Shown here in pieces: positions 7,825-16,401 of a stretch of 46,128 nt of DNA. Every line of letters begins with the position of its first letter. Position 1 is the stretch's first letter. The DNA comes from Spirulinaceae cyanobacterium SM2_1_0 (GTDB lineage: Bacteria > Cyanobacteriota > Cyanobacteriia > Cyanobacteriales > Spirulinaceae). The notes below the pieces were generated by a model that worked only from the letters and a program-made list of their open reading frames with translations, searched no databases and was not told the origin of the DNA. The position numbers were made by a program, and so were the translations under genes. Where the stretch lies: assembly GCA_012031265.1 (NCBI GenBank), contig JAAUTY010000035.1, positions 1-46,128 of the forward strand, written 5' to 3'.

Positions 7825-8253
7825 ATGAAACCGGTAATCCTACCCGCGACGATGGCGGCTCTCTACAAAGTCTCCGAATATGTCCTCACTGCTGCGGCTA
7901 CCGCCAAGCTGAATAAAAAGGCGACCTATTGCTTGCGGCTGGCGGTGGATGAGACCGCGACGAATATTGTCAGCTACGGCTATGCCCTGGAGGAGCAGGG
8001 CAGGCTCTATCTCAGCAGCCGCTGTGACGAGCAGCAGTTGGCGATTATTCTCGAAGACACTGCCGCCCCCTACAATCCGCTGGCAGCGCTGGCGGCGGCT
8101 GAGCGCAGCTTGCAGTTACCTTTTGAGCAGCGGCCGATCGGCGGTCTCGGCGTCTACATTGCTTGGCAGAGTGCGGATGAATTTCACTACGAGCTGGTGG
8201 GCGATCGCAACCGCAATACCTTCGTCATGTACCGCGATCCGACTTCTGAGTGA
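7825..8253 (+). CDS. RsbW-type anti-sigma regulatory serine kinase
   Basis: This 142-residue GHKL/HATPase protein has the N-box RLAVDETATNIVSYGY, a G1-like segment LEDTAAPYNPL and a G2 segment RPIGGLGVYI. Such kinases phosphorylate the STAS antagonist and hold a target, usually a sigma factor, when not bound to it. The start ATG follows a good GGAGGTGAAGGT ribosome-binding site. It is probably the third gene of the STAS-PP2C-kinase module, now 2 kb from the phosphatase because the PvuII-type insert sits between them. The first two genes may therefore no longer be on one transcript with it. The group 2 sigma factor at 41930 is a candidate target only by co-occurrence. Confidence 0.85.
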   Translation: MKPVILPATMAALYKVSEYVLTAAATAKLNKKATYCLRLAVDETATNIVSYGYALEEQGRLYLSSRCDEQQLAIILEDTAAPYNPLAALAAAERSLQLPFEQRPIGGLGVYIAWQSADEFHYELVGDRNRNTFVMYRDPTSE

Positions 8254-8308
8254 CACTACGGCGCGTTAATAATGGGAAACGATACAAAAAAATTGAACGC
8301 TCTGAACT

Positions 8309-9078
8309 TTGGCACCCGCAACTGCTCCGGCGATCGCCCGCCATACCCATCCCGCCATTCTCCTCGTCGCCCATGGCAGCCGCAGCCCCCTTGCCCAAGC
8401 CGCCCTGGCGCAACTTGCCGCGCAGGTGCAACAGCAGTGGCCGCAGAATGCCCCGGAACCTTGGCTAGCCACCGCCTGCCTCGAACTCGCGCCGCAACCG
8501 CTGCATGAGCAAATCCGCGCGATCGCCACTCGCGCACAGCAAGCGGGGCGATCGCACCTGACCATCTTGCCGCTGTTTCTGCAACCGGGCGTTCATGCCT
8601 GCGAAGATATTCCCGCTGAAATCGCCATCGCCCAGCCCCTCGCTCCCCTCCCGCTCAAATTGCTGCCCTACTTGGGCAGCCACAGCGCCTTCCGCGCTTG
8701 CGTTGCCGACCGCTTTGGCAACACTCCAGGAACCGCCCGCCTGTTGCTTGCCCACGGTAGCCGTCGTCCGGGGAGCGATCGCCCGCTGGCCACCCTCGCC
8801 GCGCAACTGGCGGCCCGCTTCGCCTGCTGGTCAGTCCCCCCCTCCCTTGCCACGCAGGTCGCGGCTGGCGATCAGCAGGGCGAGCGCGCACTGACCATTC
8901 AACCCTACTTTTTATTTCCCGGCCGTCTGACCGCAGACATTGCCGCCGAGGTGGCCCGTCTGCAAACCCAATACCCCGACATTCACTTGCAACTTCAGCC
9001 TCCCTTGGCGACTGGCAATGAACTGGCAGGGCGATCGCCCAGATCCTGACCACCAACCCCGCGCTGTTACAGCACTAA
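8309..9078 (+). CDS. cbiX: sirohydrochlorin chelatase CbiX/SirB, apparent frameshift near 9030
   Basis: CbiX/SirB inserts cobalt (cobalamin route) or iron (siroheme route) into sirohydrochlorin. The protein has the two-lobed fold of the long form: AILLVAHGSRSPLAQA near the N-terminus and RLLLAHGSRRPGSDRP in the second half, each with the metal-binding histidine. LPLFLQPGVHACEDIP and IQPYFLFPGRLTADI are the matching later strands. A TTG at 8309 is the best start. The frame ends at 9049 as LAGRSPRS. One more G in the GGG at 9029-9031 gives LAGAIAQILTTNPALLQH with a stop at 9076-9078, the usual ending. A loss of one base, real or technical, is inferred. Confidence 0.82.
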
Positions 9079-9082
9079 GCCA

Positions 9083-9298
9083 TCAATGACCCGCCGAATA
9101 GGGCGTGACGCGCGGAACATCGAGGATTGCGAGCATTGAGACGGGACGAGAGCAGTCACCCATCGCCATGGCGGGTGTCGTCTTGCTGGGTAACCCCCAA
9201 TGCGGTCGCACCCAATTATGCACTAGTACAAGGCGGCGGCAATGAGATCCCCATTCAGGATCCGTAGGATGCCCGTATTGTCTGCATTCATCACTCAA
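9083..9298 (-). pseudogene. C-terminal remnant of an insertion-sequence transposase
   Basis: A 71-residue frame includes LVHNWVRPHWGL, TTPAMAMG and SRPVSMLAIL. The asparagine-tryptophan-x-arginine-proline-histidine block with a following TPAMA is typical of the C-terminal catalytic part of DDE transposases. No catalytic core or terminal inverted repeats are visible, and its 5' end runs directly into a dispersed repeat (9293-9333). It is therefore a decayed fragment. The family is not certain. Confidence 0.5.
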
Positions 9299-9333
9299 AA
9301 CTCAGAACTCAAAATTCCGCGTAGCGGTACTAG
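9293..9333 (-). repeat. dispersed repeat, inverted copy
   Basis: On the minus strand this reads CTAGTACCGCTACGCGGA then TTTTGAGTTCTGAGTTTTGA, matching 3697-3746 in order and sequence. It abuts the transposase remnant, and the rest of the gap up to purK (about 200 bases) shows nothing else. Confidence 0.75.
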
Positions 9334-9534
9334 GCGCTGCACAGCCAAGACTCACTGCAACGCGTCCACGGATAGACAACTTTGATGTCATTCTGCTACC
9401 AGTGGCTGTCGGCGTTGACTTTACGGGTTTGCTCGTCAACGCCCCACTGCTCTTTAGTGTTGCCAAGTTTGCTAGCGTAGAATTAAGTGTGCTTGTTGTA
9501 TGTCAAGCGGCTAAAGGGTATCTTGTCGGCTGCA

Positions 9535-10710
9535 ATGCCTACCAATTCTGAATTCTGGGAAACTTCTCAAATATGCTCTAAGCCTCGCATCGGTATCATT
9601 GGTGGGGGTCAACTGGCCTGGATGCTCGCCGCTGCCGCGCGCCGACTCGGCTTTGAGCTGGCGGTTCAGACGCCCCATGCCGATGATCCGGCGGTCGCTC
9701 TGGCGCATCGCGTGGTATGTGCGCCGCTTACCGACATTGCCGCGACAGCCAAACTAGCTGAGACCTGCGACTATCTGAGCTTCGAGAATGAATTTATCGA
9801 CGTGGCCGGACTGCAAAGGCTGGCGGAGTGCGGGGTCTGCTTTCGCCCCAGTCTAACGGCGATCGCGCCGCTCCTGGATAAGTACAATCAACGTCACTGG
9901 CTGCGCGACCTCGGTCTGCCGGTTCCCGACTTTCGGTGCTGGCAGGATTGGGGAGCGCCGCCGCCCTTTGGCTTCCCGATGGTACTGAAGGCGCGCCGTC
10001 ACGGCTATGACGGCCAAGGCACCTTCATCGTTCGCGATGCCGCCGCTTTGACAGCGCTGGGCGATCGCCTCGGTCATCCTGAACTGCTCATCGAGGCCTT
10101 CATCCCCTTCGAGCGCGAGCTGGCGATCCTGGCGGCACGGGGGGTTGGCGGCGAGATTGAGCTGTATCCGATCGTCGAAACCGAACAAGAGCAGCAAGTG
10201 TGTCGGCGCGTGTTCGTCCCCGCGCCCCTGCAACCGGAACAGGAACGGGAAATTACGGCGATCGCCCGCACGATCATCGCAGGCTTGAATCTCGTGGGCT
10301 TGATTGGGATCGAGCTGTTTTGCACCGCCGACGGGCGGATCTGGGTCAACGAGATCGCCCCGCGCACGCACAATTCCGGCCACTACAGCTTGGATGCCTG
10401 CACGACCTCGCAGTTTTCGATGCAGCTACAAGCCGTTGCCGGCCGCCCCCTGCCGAGCGTCCACTTGCTGAGTCCGAGCGCCGCCACCATCAACCTCCTC
10501 GGCTACGAGCAGGCTCAGTCTGACTATGCGGCGGAGCGGGAAAAGCTGGCCACGCTGCCCGGCGCTCACGTCTACTGGTACGGCAAGTCGGCCGCGCGGC
10601 CAGGCCGCAAACTGGGTCATGTCACCCTGTGCTTGCCGCTCGCCGATCTCAGCCTCGCCCGAGCACAAGCCTCTCTAGCCGAAGCCATCTGGCGGCGTCA
10701 AGCTTCATAA
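9535..10710 (+). CDS. purK: 5-(carboxyamino)imidazole ribonucleotide synthase
   Basis: PurK carboxylates AIR to N5-CAIR using ATP and bicarbonate in de novo purine synthesis. The 391-residue ATP-grasp protein begins with the nucleotide-binding loop GIIGGGQLAWM and has PMVLKARRHGYDGQG (ATP-grasp lysine and small loop). INEIAPRTHNSGHY-like sequence with WVNEIAPRTHNSGH carries the metal and substrate ligands. I start at the ATG at 9535 (MPTNSEFW). A GTG at 9487 would add 16 unconserved residues. It lies immediately upstream of the 6S RNA gene, an arrangement known from Synechococcus. Confidence 0.95.
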   Translation: MPTNSEFWETSQICSKPRIGIIGGGQLAWMLAAAARRLGFELAVQTPHADDPAVALAHRVVCAPLTDIAATAKLAETCDYLSFENEFIDVAGLQRLAECGVCFRPSLTAIAPLLDKYNQRHWLRDLGLPVPDFRCWQDWGAPPPFGFPMVLKARRHGYDGQGTFIVRDAAALTALGDRLGHPELLIEAFIPFERELAILAARGVGGEIELYPIVETEQEQQVCRRVFVPAPLQPEQEREITAIARTIIAGLNLVGLIGIELFCTADGRIWVNEIAPRTHNSGHYSLDACTTSQFSMQLQAVAGRPLPSVHLLSPSAATINLLGYEQAQSDYAAEREKLATLPGAHVYWYGKSAARPGRKLGHVTLCLPLADLSLARAQASLAEAIWRRQAS

Positions 10711-10794
10711 CCAAAACTAATGCTTGCGTGCCGTTGCTTCAGTTTTTGCGCTCAAAATTTCCCATCCCCTTGCCACTTTCCCCGACCGATTGAT

Positions 10795-10800
10795 TATGAT
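10795..10800 (+). promoter_or_regulatory. -10 box of the 6S RNA gene
   Basis: TATGAT lies 7 bases before the first base of the 6S closing stem (10807), so transcription could start right at the stem. I see no good -35, which is not unusual in cyanobacteria. Confidence 0.55.
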
Positions 10801-10806
10801 CAGGGC

Positions 10807-10990
10807 AGTCCACTGCGACGTTGGTGACTGCCAATAAAGTTTTTTGATCTATGCTTGCAGTTTAAGGGCGTCAGCAGTTCCTGTGGCAGTAGGCCGGGCT
10901 TAGTACCCGGAAACTTTAAACGGTGAGCGCCGATACCCACCTGGTGAATCCAGGTCATAAACTGAGGTAAAACGGCGTTGCGGTGGACTC
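10807..10990 (+). ncRNA. ssrS: 6S RNA
   Basis: 6S RNA mimics an open promoter and binds RNA polymerase holoenzyme. The ends pair perfectly: AGTCCACTGCGACG (10807-10820) with CGTTGCGGTGGACT (10976-10989), 14 pairs including two G-U. The inside is rod-like, with CGCCG/CGGCG flanking the apical hairpin ACCTGG-TGAAT-CCAGGT (10939-10955 region). A candidate small hairpin CCGGG...CCCGG lies near 10894-10910. The length of about 184 nt equals known cyanobacterial 6S RNAs. Position after purK matches the ssaA locus of Synechococcus PCC 6301, from memory. Orientation is set by the -10 box at 10795-10800. The exact 3' end is a guess. Confidence 0.85.
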
Positions 10991-11301
10991 TCATTCGGAC
11001 TTTGATCAGCGCCTGCCAGCAACTGGGGCGACCCGGTTCATTGCTTCGCATGTGTAGGCTATGGTGCTCGCCGCAAACTTGCCACCAGCCGCATCAGGAT
11101 TGTCGTTGCGCCTTGTATGCTGGGCGGCTAGCGGGTCAGTCGTCGTTCTCAGCCTTTTTTCTGCCATACTGAGGCAGGGCATATTAAAGATCTCAATCGC
11201 CAGAGCCAGTCTGCATTCGGTCGGTTCGGCGAGTTTCAGCGAGCTTAATGATGCGATACACACAGTCGCTCGTCGAGACTGCATTACTCTCACGCCGACT
11301 C
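10991..11301. other. intergenic region after 6S RNA
   Basis: About 310 bases without a supported gene. A frame from 11248 could extend the response regulator by 18 residues, but they do not look conserved. I see no clear terminator for the 6S RNA. Confidence 0.5.
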
Positions 11302-13110
11302 ATGGAGCAAGCTGTCGCCACCAAAGCGGACATCTTCGTTGTTGACGATACACCCGAAAATCTCCGCCTCCTTTCCACCGCGTTATTGCAGCGTGGTTAT
11401 AAGGTTCGTAGTGCCATCGACGGTTCGATGGCTTTGATGGGGGCGACGGCGGCCCCGCCCGATCTCATGCTCTTGGATGTGAATATGCCGGGGCTGAATG
11501 GTTACGAAGTTTGCCGTCGGTTGAAGGCGAGCGCGATCACCCGCGATGTCCCCGTGATCTTCATCAGCGCTCTGGATGAAGTGATGGACAAGGTACAGGC
11601 GTTTGCCCTCGGTGGTGTCGATTACATCACCAAGCCCTTCCACTTCGAGGAGGTTGTCGCTCGCATCGAGAATCAACTGACGATTCGCCGCCTGAGTCTA
11701 TCTCTGCAAGCACTCAATGCTGAGCTGGAGCAGCGGGTACGCGATCGCACCGCCGCCCTGGAGCAGGAGGTGCAAGAACGCCAGCGCGCCCAAGAACAGC
11801 TCCTGCACTTGGCGCTGCACGATCCGCTGACCAACTTGCCCAATCGCACTTCATTTCTGAAAACGGTGCAGGTGGCGCTGGCTCGCGCCCGACAGCAGTT
11901 GGAGCAGCAGTTTGCGATTTTGTTTTTGGACTGCGATCGCTTCAAAACCATCAACGACTCGCTGGGTCACAGTGTTGGCGACGAGCTGTTGATTGCGATC
12001 GCGGCGCGCTTGCAGACCTGTCTGCGCCCAGAGGATACCCTGGCGCGCTTGGGCGGTGATGAATTTATCATCTGTCGGGCTGCGATCATCGATCTCAACC
12101 AAGCGACCGCCTTCGCACAGCACCTGAACGAGCAGCTTAGGCTCCCCTTTTATCCGCGTGGTTACGAGGTTTTTGTCAATGCCAGCATTGGGATTGTCCT
12201 CAGTGATGCGAACTACGATGATGCCGAGCATCTGCTCCGCAATGCCGACACAGCCATGTACCACGCCAAGGCCCTGGGACGTGGCCGCGCTCAGGTGTTC
12301 GATCCGAGTATGTATGCGCGGGCGCTCAACCGCCTCAAGCTGGAAAATGATTTGCGTCGCGCCATTGAGCGTCAAGAGTTTTATCTCTGCTATCAACCGG
12401 TGGTTTCGCTGCGTTCGGGTGAGATCATTGGTTTCGAGGCACTGGTACGCTGGCAGCATCCCGATCGAGGTGTCGTGAAGCCTGCCGAATTTATTCCCGC
12501 CGCTGAAGAGACCGGGGCGATCACCTCGATCGGGGACTGGGTGCTCGCCGAAGCCTGCCAACAACTCAAACAATGGCAGGAGCGAGGTCTTGCTCCTGCC
12601 GGTCTATCGGTCAGTGTTAACCTTTCGGTGCGTCAGTTTGCCCAGCGTGATTCGCTGACGACGATCGACGCGGTATTGCAAGCCACTCAATTGTCTGCCA
12701 AATGTCTCAAGCTCGAGATCACCGAGAGTGTGCTGATCGACAGTCCTGAGTCGGCGATGGCGACGTTTGAGGAGTTGCGTGCCCGCCACATTCAGCTCAG
12801 CCTCGATGACTTCGGGACGGGCTACTCGTCGCTGAGCTACCTGCACCGGTTTGCGATGGATGCACTCAAGATCGATCGCTCCTTCACTAGCAAGATTGAC
12901 AGTGGGCACAAGAACCTGGAGATCGTGCAGGCGATCGTCTCGCTCAGTCATACGCTGGGCATGGAAGCGATCGCCGAAGGCATTGAGACCGCCAGCCAGT
13001 TAGCCCAGTTGCGCACCCTGGGCTGCGATTGCGGGCAAGGTCACTTCTTTGCCCCGCCGCTGTTGCCTGCTGCTGCCGCTGACTTGCTACGGCAGCGACC
13101 ACGCTGGTAG
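11302..13110 (+). CDS. response regulator with GGDEF and EAL domains (c-di-GMP metabolism)
   Basis: An N-terminal receiver (VVDDTPENLRLL, phosphoacceptor in LLLDVNMP, lysine in YITKPF) leads through a short coiled coil (about residues 135-170) into GGDEF and EAL domains. The synthase signature RLGGDEF is intact. The phosphodiesterase domain keeps GFEALVRW, the ITESVLI glutamate, LDDFGTGYSSL and LKIDRSF, so both activities are possible. Start ATG at 11302 (MEQAVATKADIF) puts the receiver at the usual distance from the N-terminus. The protein is about 600 residues. No partner histidine kinase is adjacent. It has the same architecture as the gene at 21143-22951, and the two are paralogues. Confidence 0.92.
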   Translation: MEQAVATKADIFVVDDTPENLRLLSTALLQRGYKVRSAIDGSMALMGATAAPPDLMLLDVNMPGLNGYEVCRRLKASAITRDVPVIFISALDEVMDKVQAFALGGVDYITKPFHFEEVVARIENQLTIRRLSLSLQALNAELEQRVRDRTAALEQEVQERQRAQEQLLHLALHDPLTNLPNRTSFLKTVQVALARARQQLEQQFAILFLDCDRFKTINDSLGHSVGDELLIAIAARLQTCLRPEDTLARLGGDEFIICRAAIIDLNQATAFAQHLNEQLRLPFYPRGYEVFVNASIGIVLSDANYDDAEHLLRNADTAMYHAKALGRGRAQVFDPSMYARALNRLKLENDLRRAIERQEFYLCYQPVVSLRSGEIIGFEALVRWQHPDRGVVKPAEFIPAAEETGAITSIGDWVLAEACQQLKQWQERGLAPAGLSVSVNLSVRQFAQRDSLTTIDAVLQATQLSAKCLKLEITESVLIDSPESAMATFEELRARHIQLSLDDFGTGYSSLSYLHRFAMDALKIDRSFTSKIDSGHKNLEIVQAIVSLSHTLGMEAIAEGIETASQLAQLRTLGCDCGQGHFFAPPLLPAAAADLLRQRPRW

Positions 13111-13164
13111 GGTCTGAATCATTTGCTCATTGGCGGCGAAGCTGTTGTTCTGAGGAAGCCATCT

Positions 13165-13458
13165 ATGACTGAACTGGCCTGTCCCATGTACCACGAACGC
13201 TGTCATTGCCCACGTCTGCCACTCGCCGTCTACCGCGAGGTTGCTGCCCATCTACGCCAAGTGGCGGGTGTGGAAGTGGAACTACTGACCCAGACTAGCT
13301 CGCAGTTTGACTATCTCGCCAGCCAAATCGAGGCGCTCCAACTGTCTTATCCGACCGCTGTTCGCGATCGCCTCAACGCCATCCTGGACTACTACGCCCA
13401 GCGCCACGGGGCTTGGCAGCGCCAGCCGCTCCCAGCGACTGGCGCGATTGATCCCTAG
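13165..13458 (+). CDS. conserved cyanobacterial hypothetical protein
   Basis: This 97-residue protein starts at the ATG at 13165 (MTELACPMYHERC). It contains CPRLPLAVYREVAAHLRQV, then an acidic VEVELL strand and FDYLASQIEALQL. I recognise it as a small hypothetical protein widespread in cyanobacteria, with no function assigned. Three cysteines cluster near the start. There is no membrane segment. It follows the GGDEF-EAL gene by 54 bp and may share its transcript. Confidence 0.65.
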   Translation: MTELACPMYHERCHCPRLPLAVYREVAAHLRQVAGVEVELLTQTSSQFDYLASQIEALQLSYPTAVRDRLNAILDYYAQRHGAWQRQPLPATGAIDP

Positions 13459-13663
13459 CGGCAGCCTGCGCGAGGCAGTCCCCTGAGCCTCATTGAGCAA
13501 TCGCCAGTCGGTCTGAAGACTATGCCTCTAAAGCTCAGTGAATCCATCCATCAGCAACGCCGATTTTTGCAACCGTTGGCTCGCGGTTGGGAGTGAGCGC
13601 GGCGACAGTCGGGCGAACGCCTGAGTACACTGCATTTATATTCTTTCGCGGCGATCGCCCATC

Positions 13664-14646
13664 ATGATTGCACCGCTTGCTGCTGTTACCTACGCCGACA
13701 TTGCTGCCGCCGCTCAGCGCTTGCAGGGCGTTGCCCATCGGACGCCCGTGCTGACCAGTCGCAGCTTTGATGAACAAGTCGGATCCCAGGTCTTTTTCAA
13801 GACCGAGAACTTGCAGCGAGCAGGAGCCTTCAAATTTCGCGGCGCTTACAATGCCCTGGCACAACTCGACGCGGCGGCGCGATCGCGCGGTGTTGTCACC
13901 TATTCCTCCGGAAACCATGCCCAAGCCGTTGCCCTCGCGGGCCAGCTCCTAGAGATCCCCACGACCATCGTCATGCCCCGAGACGCGCCGACGGTGAAAC
14001 TGGCGGCGACGCGCGGCTATGGCGCGGAGGTCTTGTGCTATGAGCGCGGTGAGGCAGTGCGGGAGCAGGTCGCCCAACAACTCTGCCAGGAGCGGGGCGC
14101 GGTGCTGATCCCGCCCTACGACCACCCGCAGGTCATCGCTGGGCAGGGCACGGCGGCGAAGGAGCTGCTAGAAGATGTTGGCTCGCTGGACTTGCTCCTC
14201 GTGTGCTGCGGGGGCGGCGGTCTGCTCTCGGGCAGCGCGATCGCCACGAAAACACTCGCCCCCCACTGCCGCGTCATCGGGGTTGAGCCCGCTGCCGGTG
14301 ATGATGCAACTCGCTCCTTCCATAGCCGGAGTTTGCAAACTGTCGAAAACCCGGACACGATCGCCGACGGCGCGCGCACCCCCAGCCTGGGCCGGTTCAC
14401 CTTCCCGCTGGTGCTACACTACGTCGATGACATGGTGACCGTGACCGATGCTCAGCTCCTGGAGGCGATGTTTTTCTCTGGGAGCGGCTGAAGCTAGTGG
14501 TCGAGCCGACCGGGGCACTGGCGGCAGCCGCACTCCTGGCAGGGGTAGTTCGCGCGCCAGGACAGCGGGTGGGCGTGACGCTCAGCGGCGGCAATGTCAG
14601 CCTCGACGCCTGGCGGCAGAGTTTTGCCGCCACGACCGAGCGCTAG
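13664..14646 (+). CDS. threonine dehydratase / serine racemase-type PLP enzyme, apparent frameshift near 14473
   Basis: This fold-type II pyridoxal-phosphate lyase has the Schiff-base lysine in AGAFKFRGAYNAL, SSGNHAQAVAL for the substrate carboxylate, and the phosphate-binding glycine loop CCGGGGLLSG. There is no C-terminal ACT regulatory domain. The restored length of about 326 residues therefore fits catabolic threonine dehydratase or hydroxyaspartate lyase/serine racemase better than biosynthetic IlvA. The frame ends at 14491. A sixth T in 14471-14475 continues it as LWERLKLVVEPTGALAAA and later GVTLSGGNVSL to a TAG at 14644-14646. Its stop overlaps the convergent malQ stop in one CTAG. 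Confidence 0.82.
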
Positions 14647-16157
14647 GACACTTGGGGGGCGCGGTTGTAGAGTTGGGTCAGATGGCGAAGGCGATCGCGC
14701 AATTCCGGCGTCAACTCATCCGCCTCGTAACGCCAGTCCCAATTGCCATCGGCGCGGCTGGGGAAGTTCATGCGCGACGCCTCGCCGAGACCCAGTAGGT
14801 CTTGCAACGGGAAGACTGACAAGTCAGCCACCGAGCACATCGCCATCCGGATCAGCGCCCAGTGAATGCCCTCGGCTGGCTCGCCACCGAGATAGTCGAG
14901 GACGCGCTGCTGCTCTTCGGGCGATCGCGCCACAAACCAACCAACGGTTGTATTGTTATCGTGCGTGCCCGTGTAAACCACACAATTGCGGTGGTGATTG
15001 TAGGGGAGAAAGGGATTCTGCGGCCCGGAATCGAAAGCGAAGTGCAACACCTTCATACCCGGAAACTCAAACTGATCCCGCAGCGCTTCTACATCCGGTG
15101 TGATCACGCCTAAATCCTCGGCCACAATCGGCAGCTCGCCCAGTTCCTGTTTCAGGATCTGGAAAAACTCTGCGCCAGGTGCTTCGAGCCACTCGCCATT
15201 GATCGCGACCGTCTCGCCCCCCGGCACCGCCCAGTAGGCGGCAAAGGCGCGAAAGTGGTCAATCCGCATCAGATCGACATAATTAAGCATCCCAGCGATC
15301 CGCTGCACCCACCATTGGAACTGTGTCGCCTGCAACTGCTCCCAGTTGTAGACTGGGTTTCCCCACAGTTGTCCCGTCTCGCTGAAATAGTCTGGGGGGA
15401 CACCCGCCATCAGCGTCGGCTGGTGCGTTTCCTCATCCAGACAAAAAATCTCGGGGTTGGCCCAGACATCGACGCTGTCGTAGGCGACATAGATAGGGAT
15501 GTCACCAAAAATCTGGACGCCCTGTTCATTGGCGTAGTCTTTCAGCGACGACCACTGCCGAAAGAACTCCGACTGCACGTACTTATGGTAGAAAACCTCG
15601 TCAGCCAACTGTTCACGCGCCAGGGCCAGCGCCTCGGGTTTACGCTGGATTAGCTCCTCGTCCCATTCGTGCCAGCCCTTGTTGTTGTAGGCGGATTTGA
15701 GCGACATGAACAGAGCGTAGTCGTCCAGCCAGTAGGCCTGCGCCCGACAAAATTTCTCAAACGCGGTTTTGCGCTCTGGGGTCGCTTTTGCCGAGAAGGT
15801 TTGGCTGGCTTTCCTCAGGAGCGGCAGCTTGGTGCGAATCGCCCAGTCATAATCGACTTTGCCAGGTTTGCCGACGGCGGGTTCGCCAAAATCTGACTGG
15901 CGCAAAATGCCCTCGGCTGCCAGCCAATCCAAATTGATTAACAAGGGATTGCCTGCGAGCGCAGAGTAGGCGAGGTAAGGTGAATTGCCGAAGCCAGTGG
16001 GGCCGAGCGGCAACACCTGCCAGATTTGTTGACCGCATTCGATGAGAAAGTCAACAAAGCGATAGGCTTGGGCACTCAGATCGCCAATGCCAAAGTGACC
16101 GGGAAGCGAGGTGGGGTGCAGCAGGATTCCGCTGGCGCGAGACGAGGGCAGAGGCAT
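14643..16157 (-). CDS. malQ: 4-alpha-glucanotransferase (amylomaltase)
   Basis: MalQ transfers alpha-1,4-glucan segments and handles maltose and maltotriose from glycogen breakdown. The 504-residue GH77 protein has SGILLHPTSLPG and GQQIWQVLPLGPTG at the N-terminus. LMRIDHFRAFAAYW carries the catalytic nucleophile aspartate, VAEDLGVITP the acid/base glutamate, and GTHDNNTTVGW the third carboxylate. Length is normal for the family. It is convergent with the dehydratase gene, and the two stops share the palindrome CTAG. Confidence 0.95.
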   Translation of the reverse strand: MPLPSSRASGILLHPTSLPGHFGIGDLSAQAYRFVDFLIECGQQIWQVLPLGPTGFGNSPYLAYSALAGNPLLINLDWLAAEGILRQSDFGEPAVGKPGKVDYDWAIRTKLPLLRKASQTFSAKATPERKTAFEKFCRAQAYWLDDYALFMSLKSAYNNKGWHEWDEELIQRKPEALALAREQLADEVFYHKYVQSEFFRQWSSLKDYANEQGVQIFGDIPIYVAYDSVDVWANPEIFCLDEETHQPTLMAGVPPDYFSETGQLWGNPVYNWEQLQATQFQWWVQRIAGMLNYVDLMRIDHFRAFAAYWAVPGGETVAINGEWLEAPGAEFFQILKQELGELPIVAEDLGVITPDVEALRDQFEFPGMKVLHFAFDSGPQNPFLPYNHHRNCVVYTGTHDNNTTVGWFVARSPEEQQRVLDYLGGEPAEGIHWALIRMAMCSVADLSVFPLQDLLGLGEASRMNFPSRADGNWDWRYEADELTPELRDRLRHLTQLYNRAPQVS

Positions 16158-16401
16158 AGGCGCATTTCTTAAGGGCGTCGGGATGAACAGCCGTACTGAG
16201 AATGTCCTGATTGTGGCCGCCGCAAAGGACGAAGGCTAGCTGAAATTTGTAGAGACAGCCGCCAACCGCAGTAGGAGCAGCATGACTTGAATGAATGTTA
16301 ACGAATGTACTGCGGAGTGAGTCTACAAATCAAGCGCGATCGCCCCCTTCCCCGATTGAAGTGTGCCCCGGCGTGTCGAGGCGATCACTCCCAACTGAGA
16401 G

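Noticed and set aside
11851-12573. 240-residue frame opposite the GGDEF domain
   Set aside because: It is antisense to strongly conserved GGDEF and EAL sequence, and such shadows also appear opposite the other two copies.
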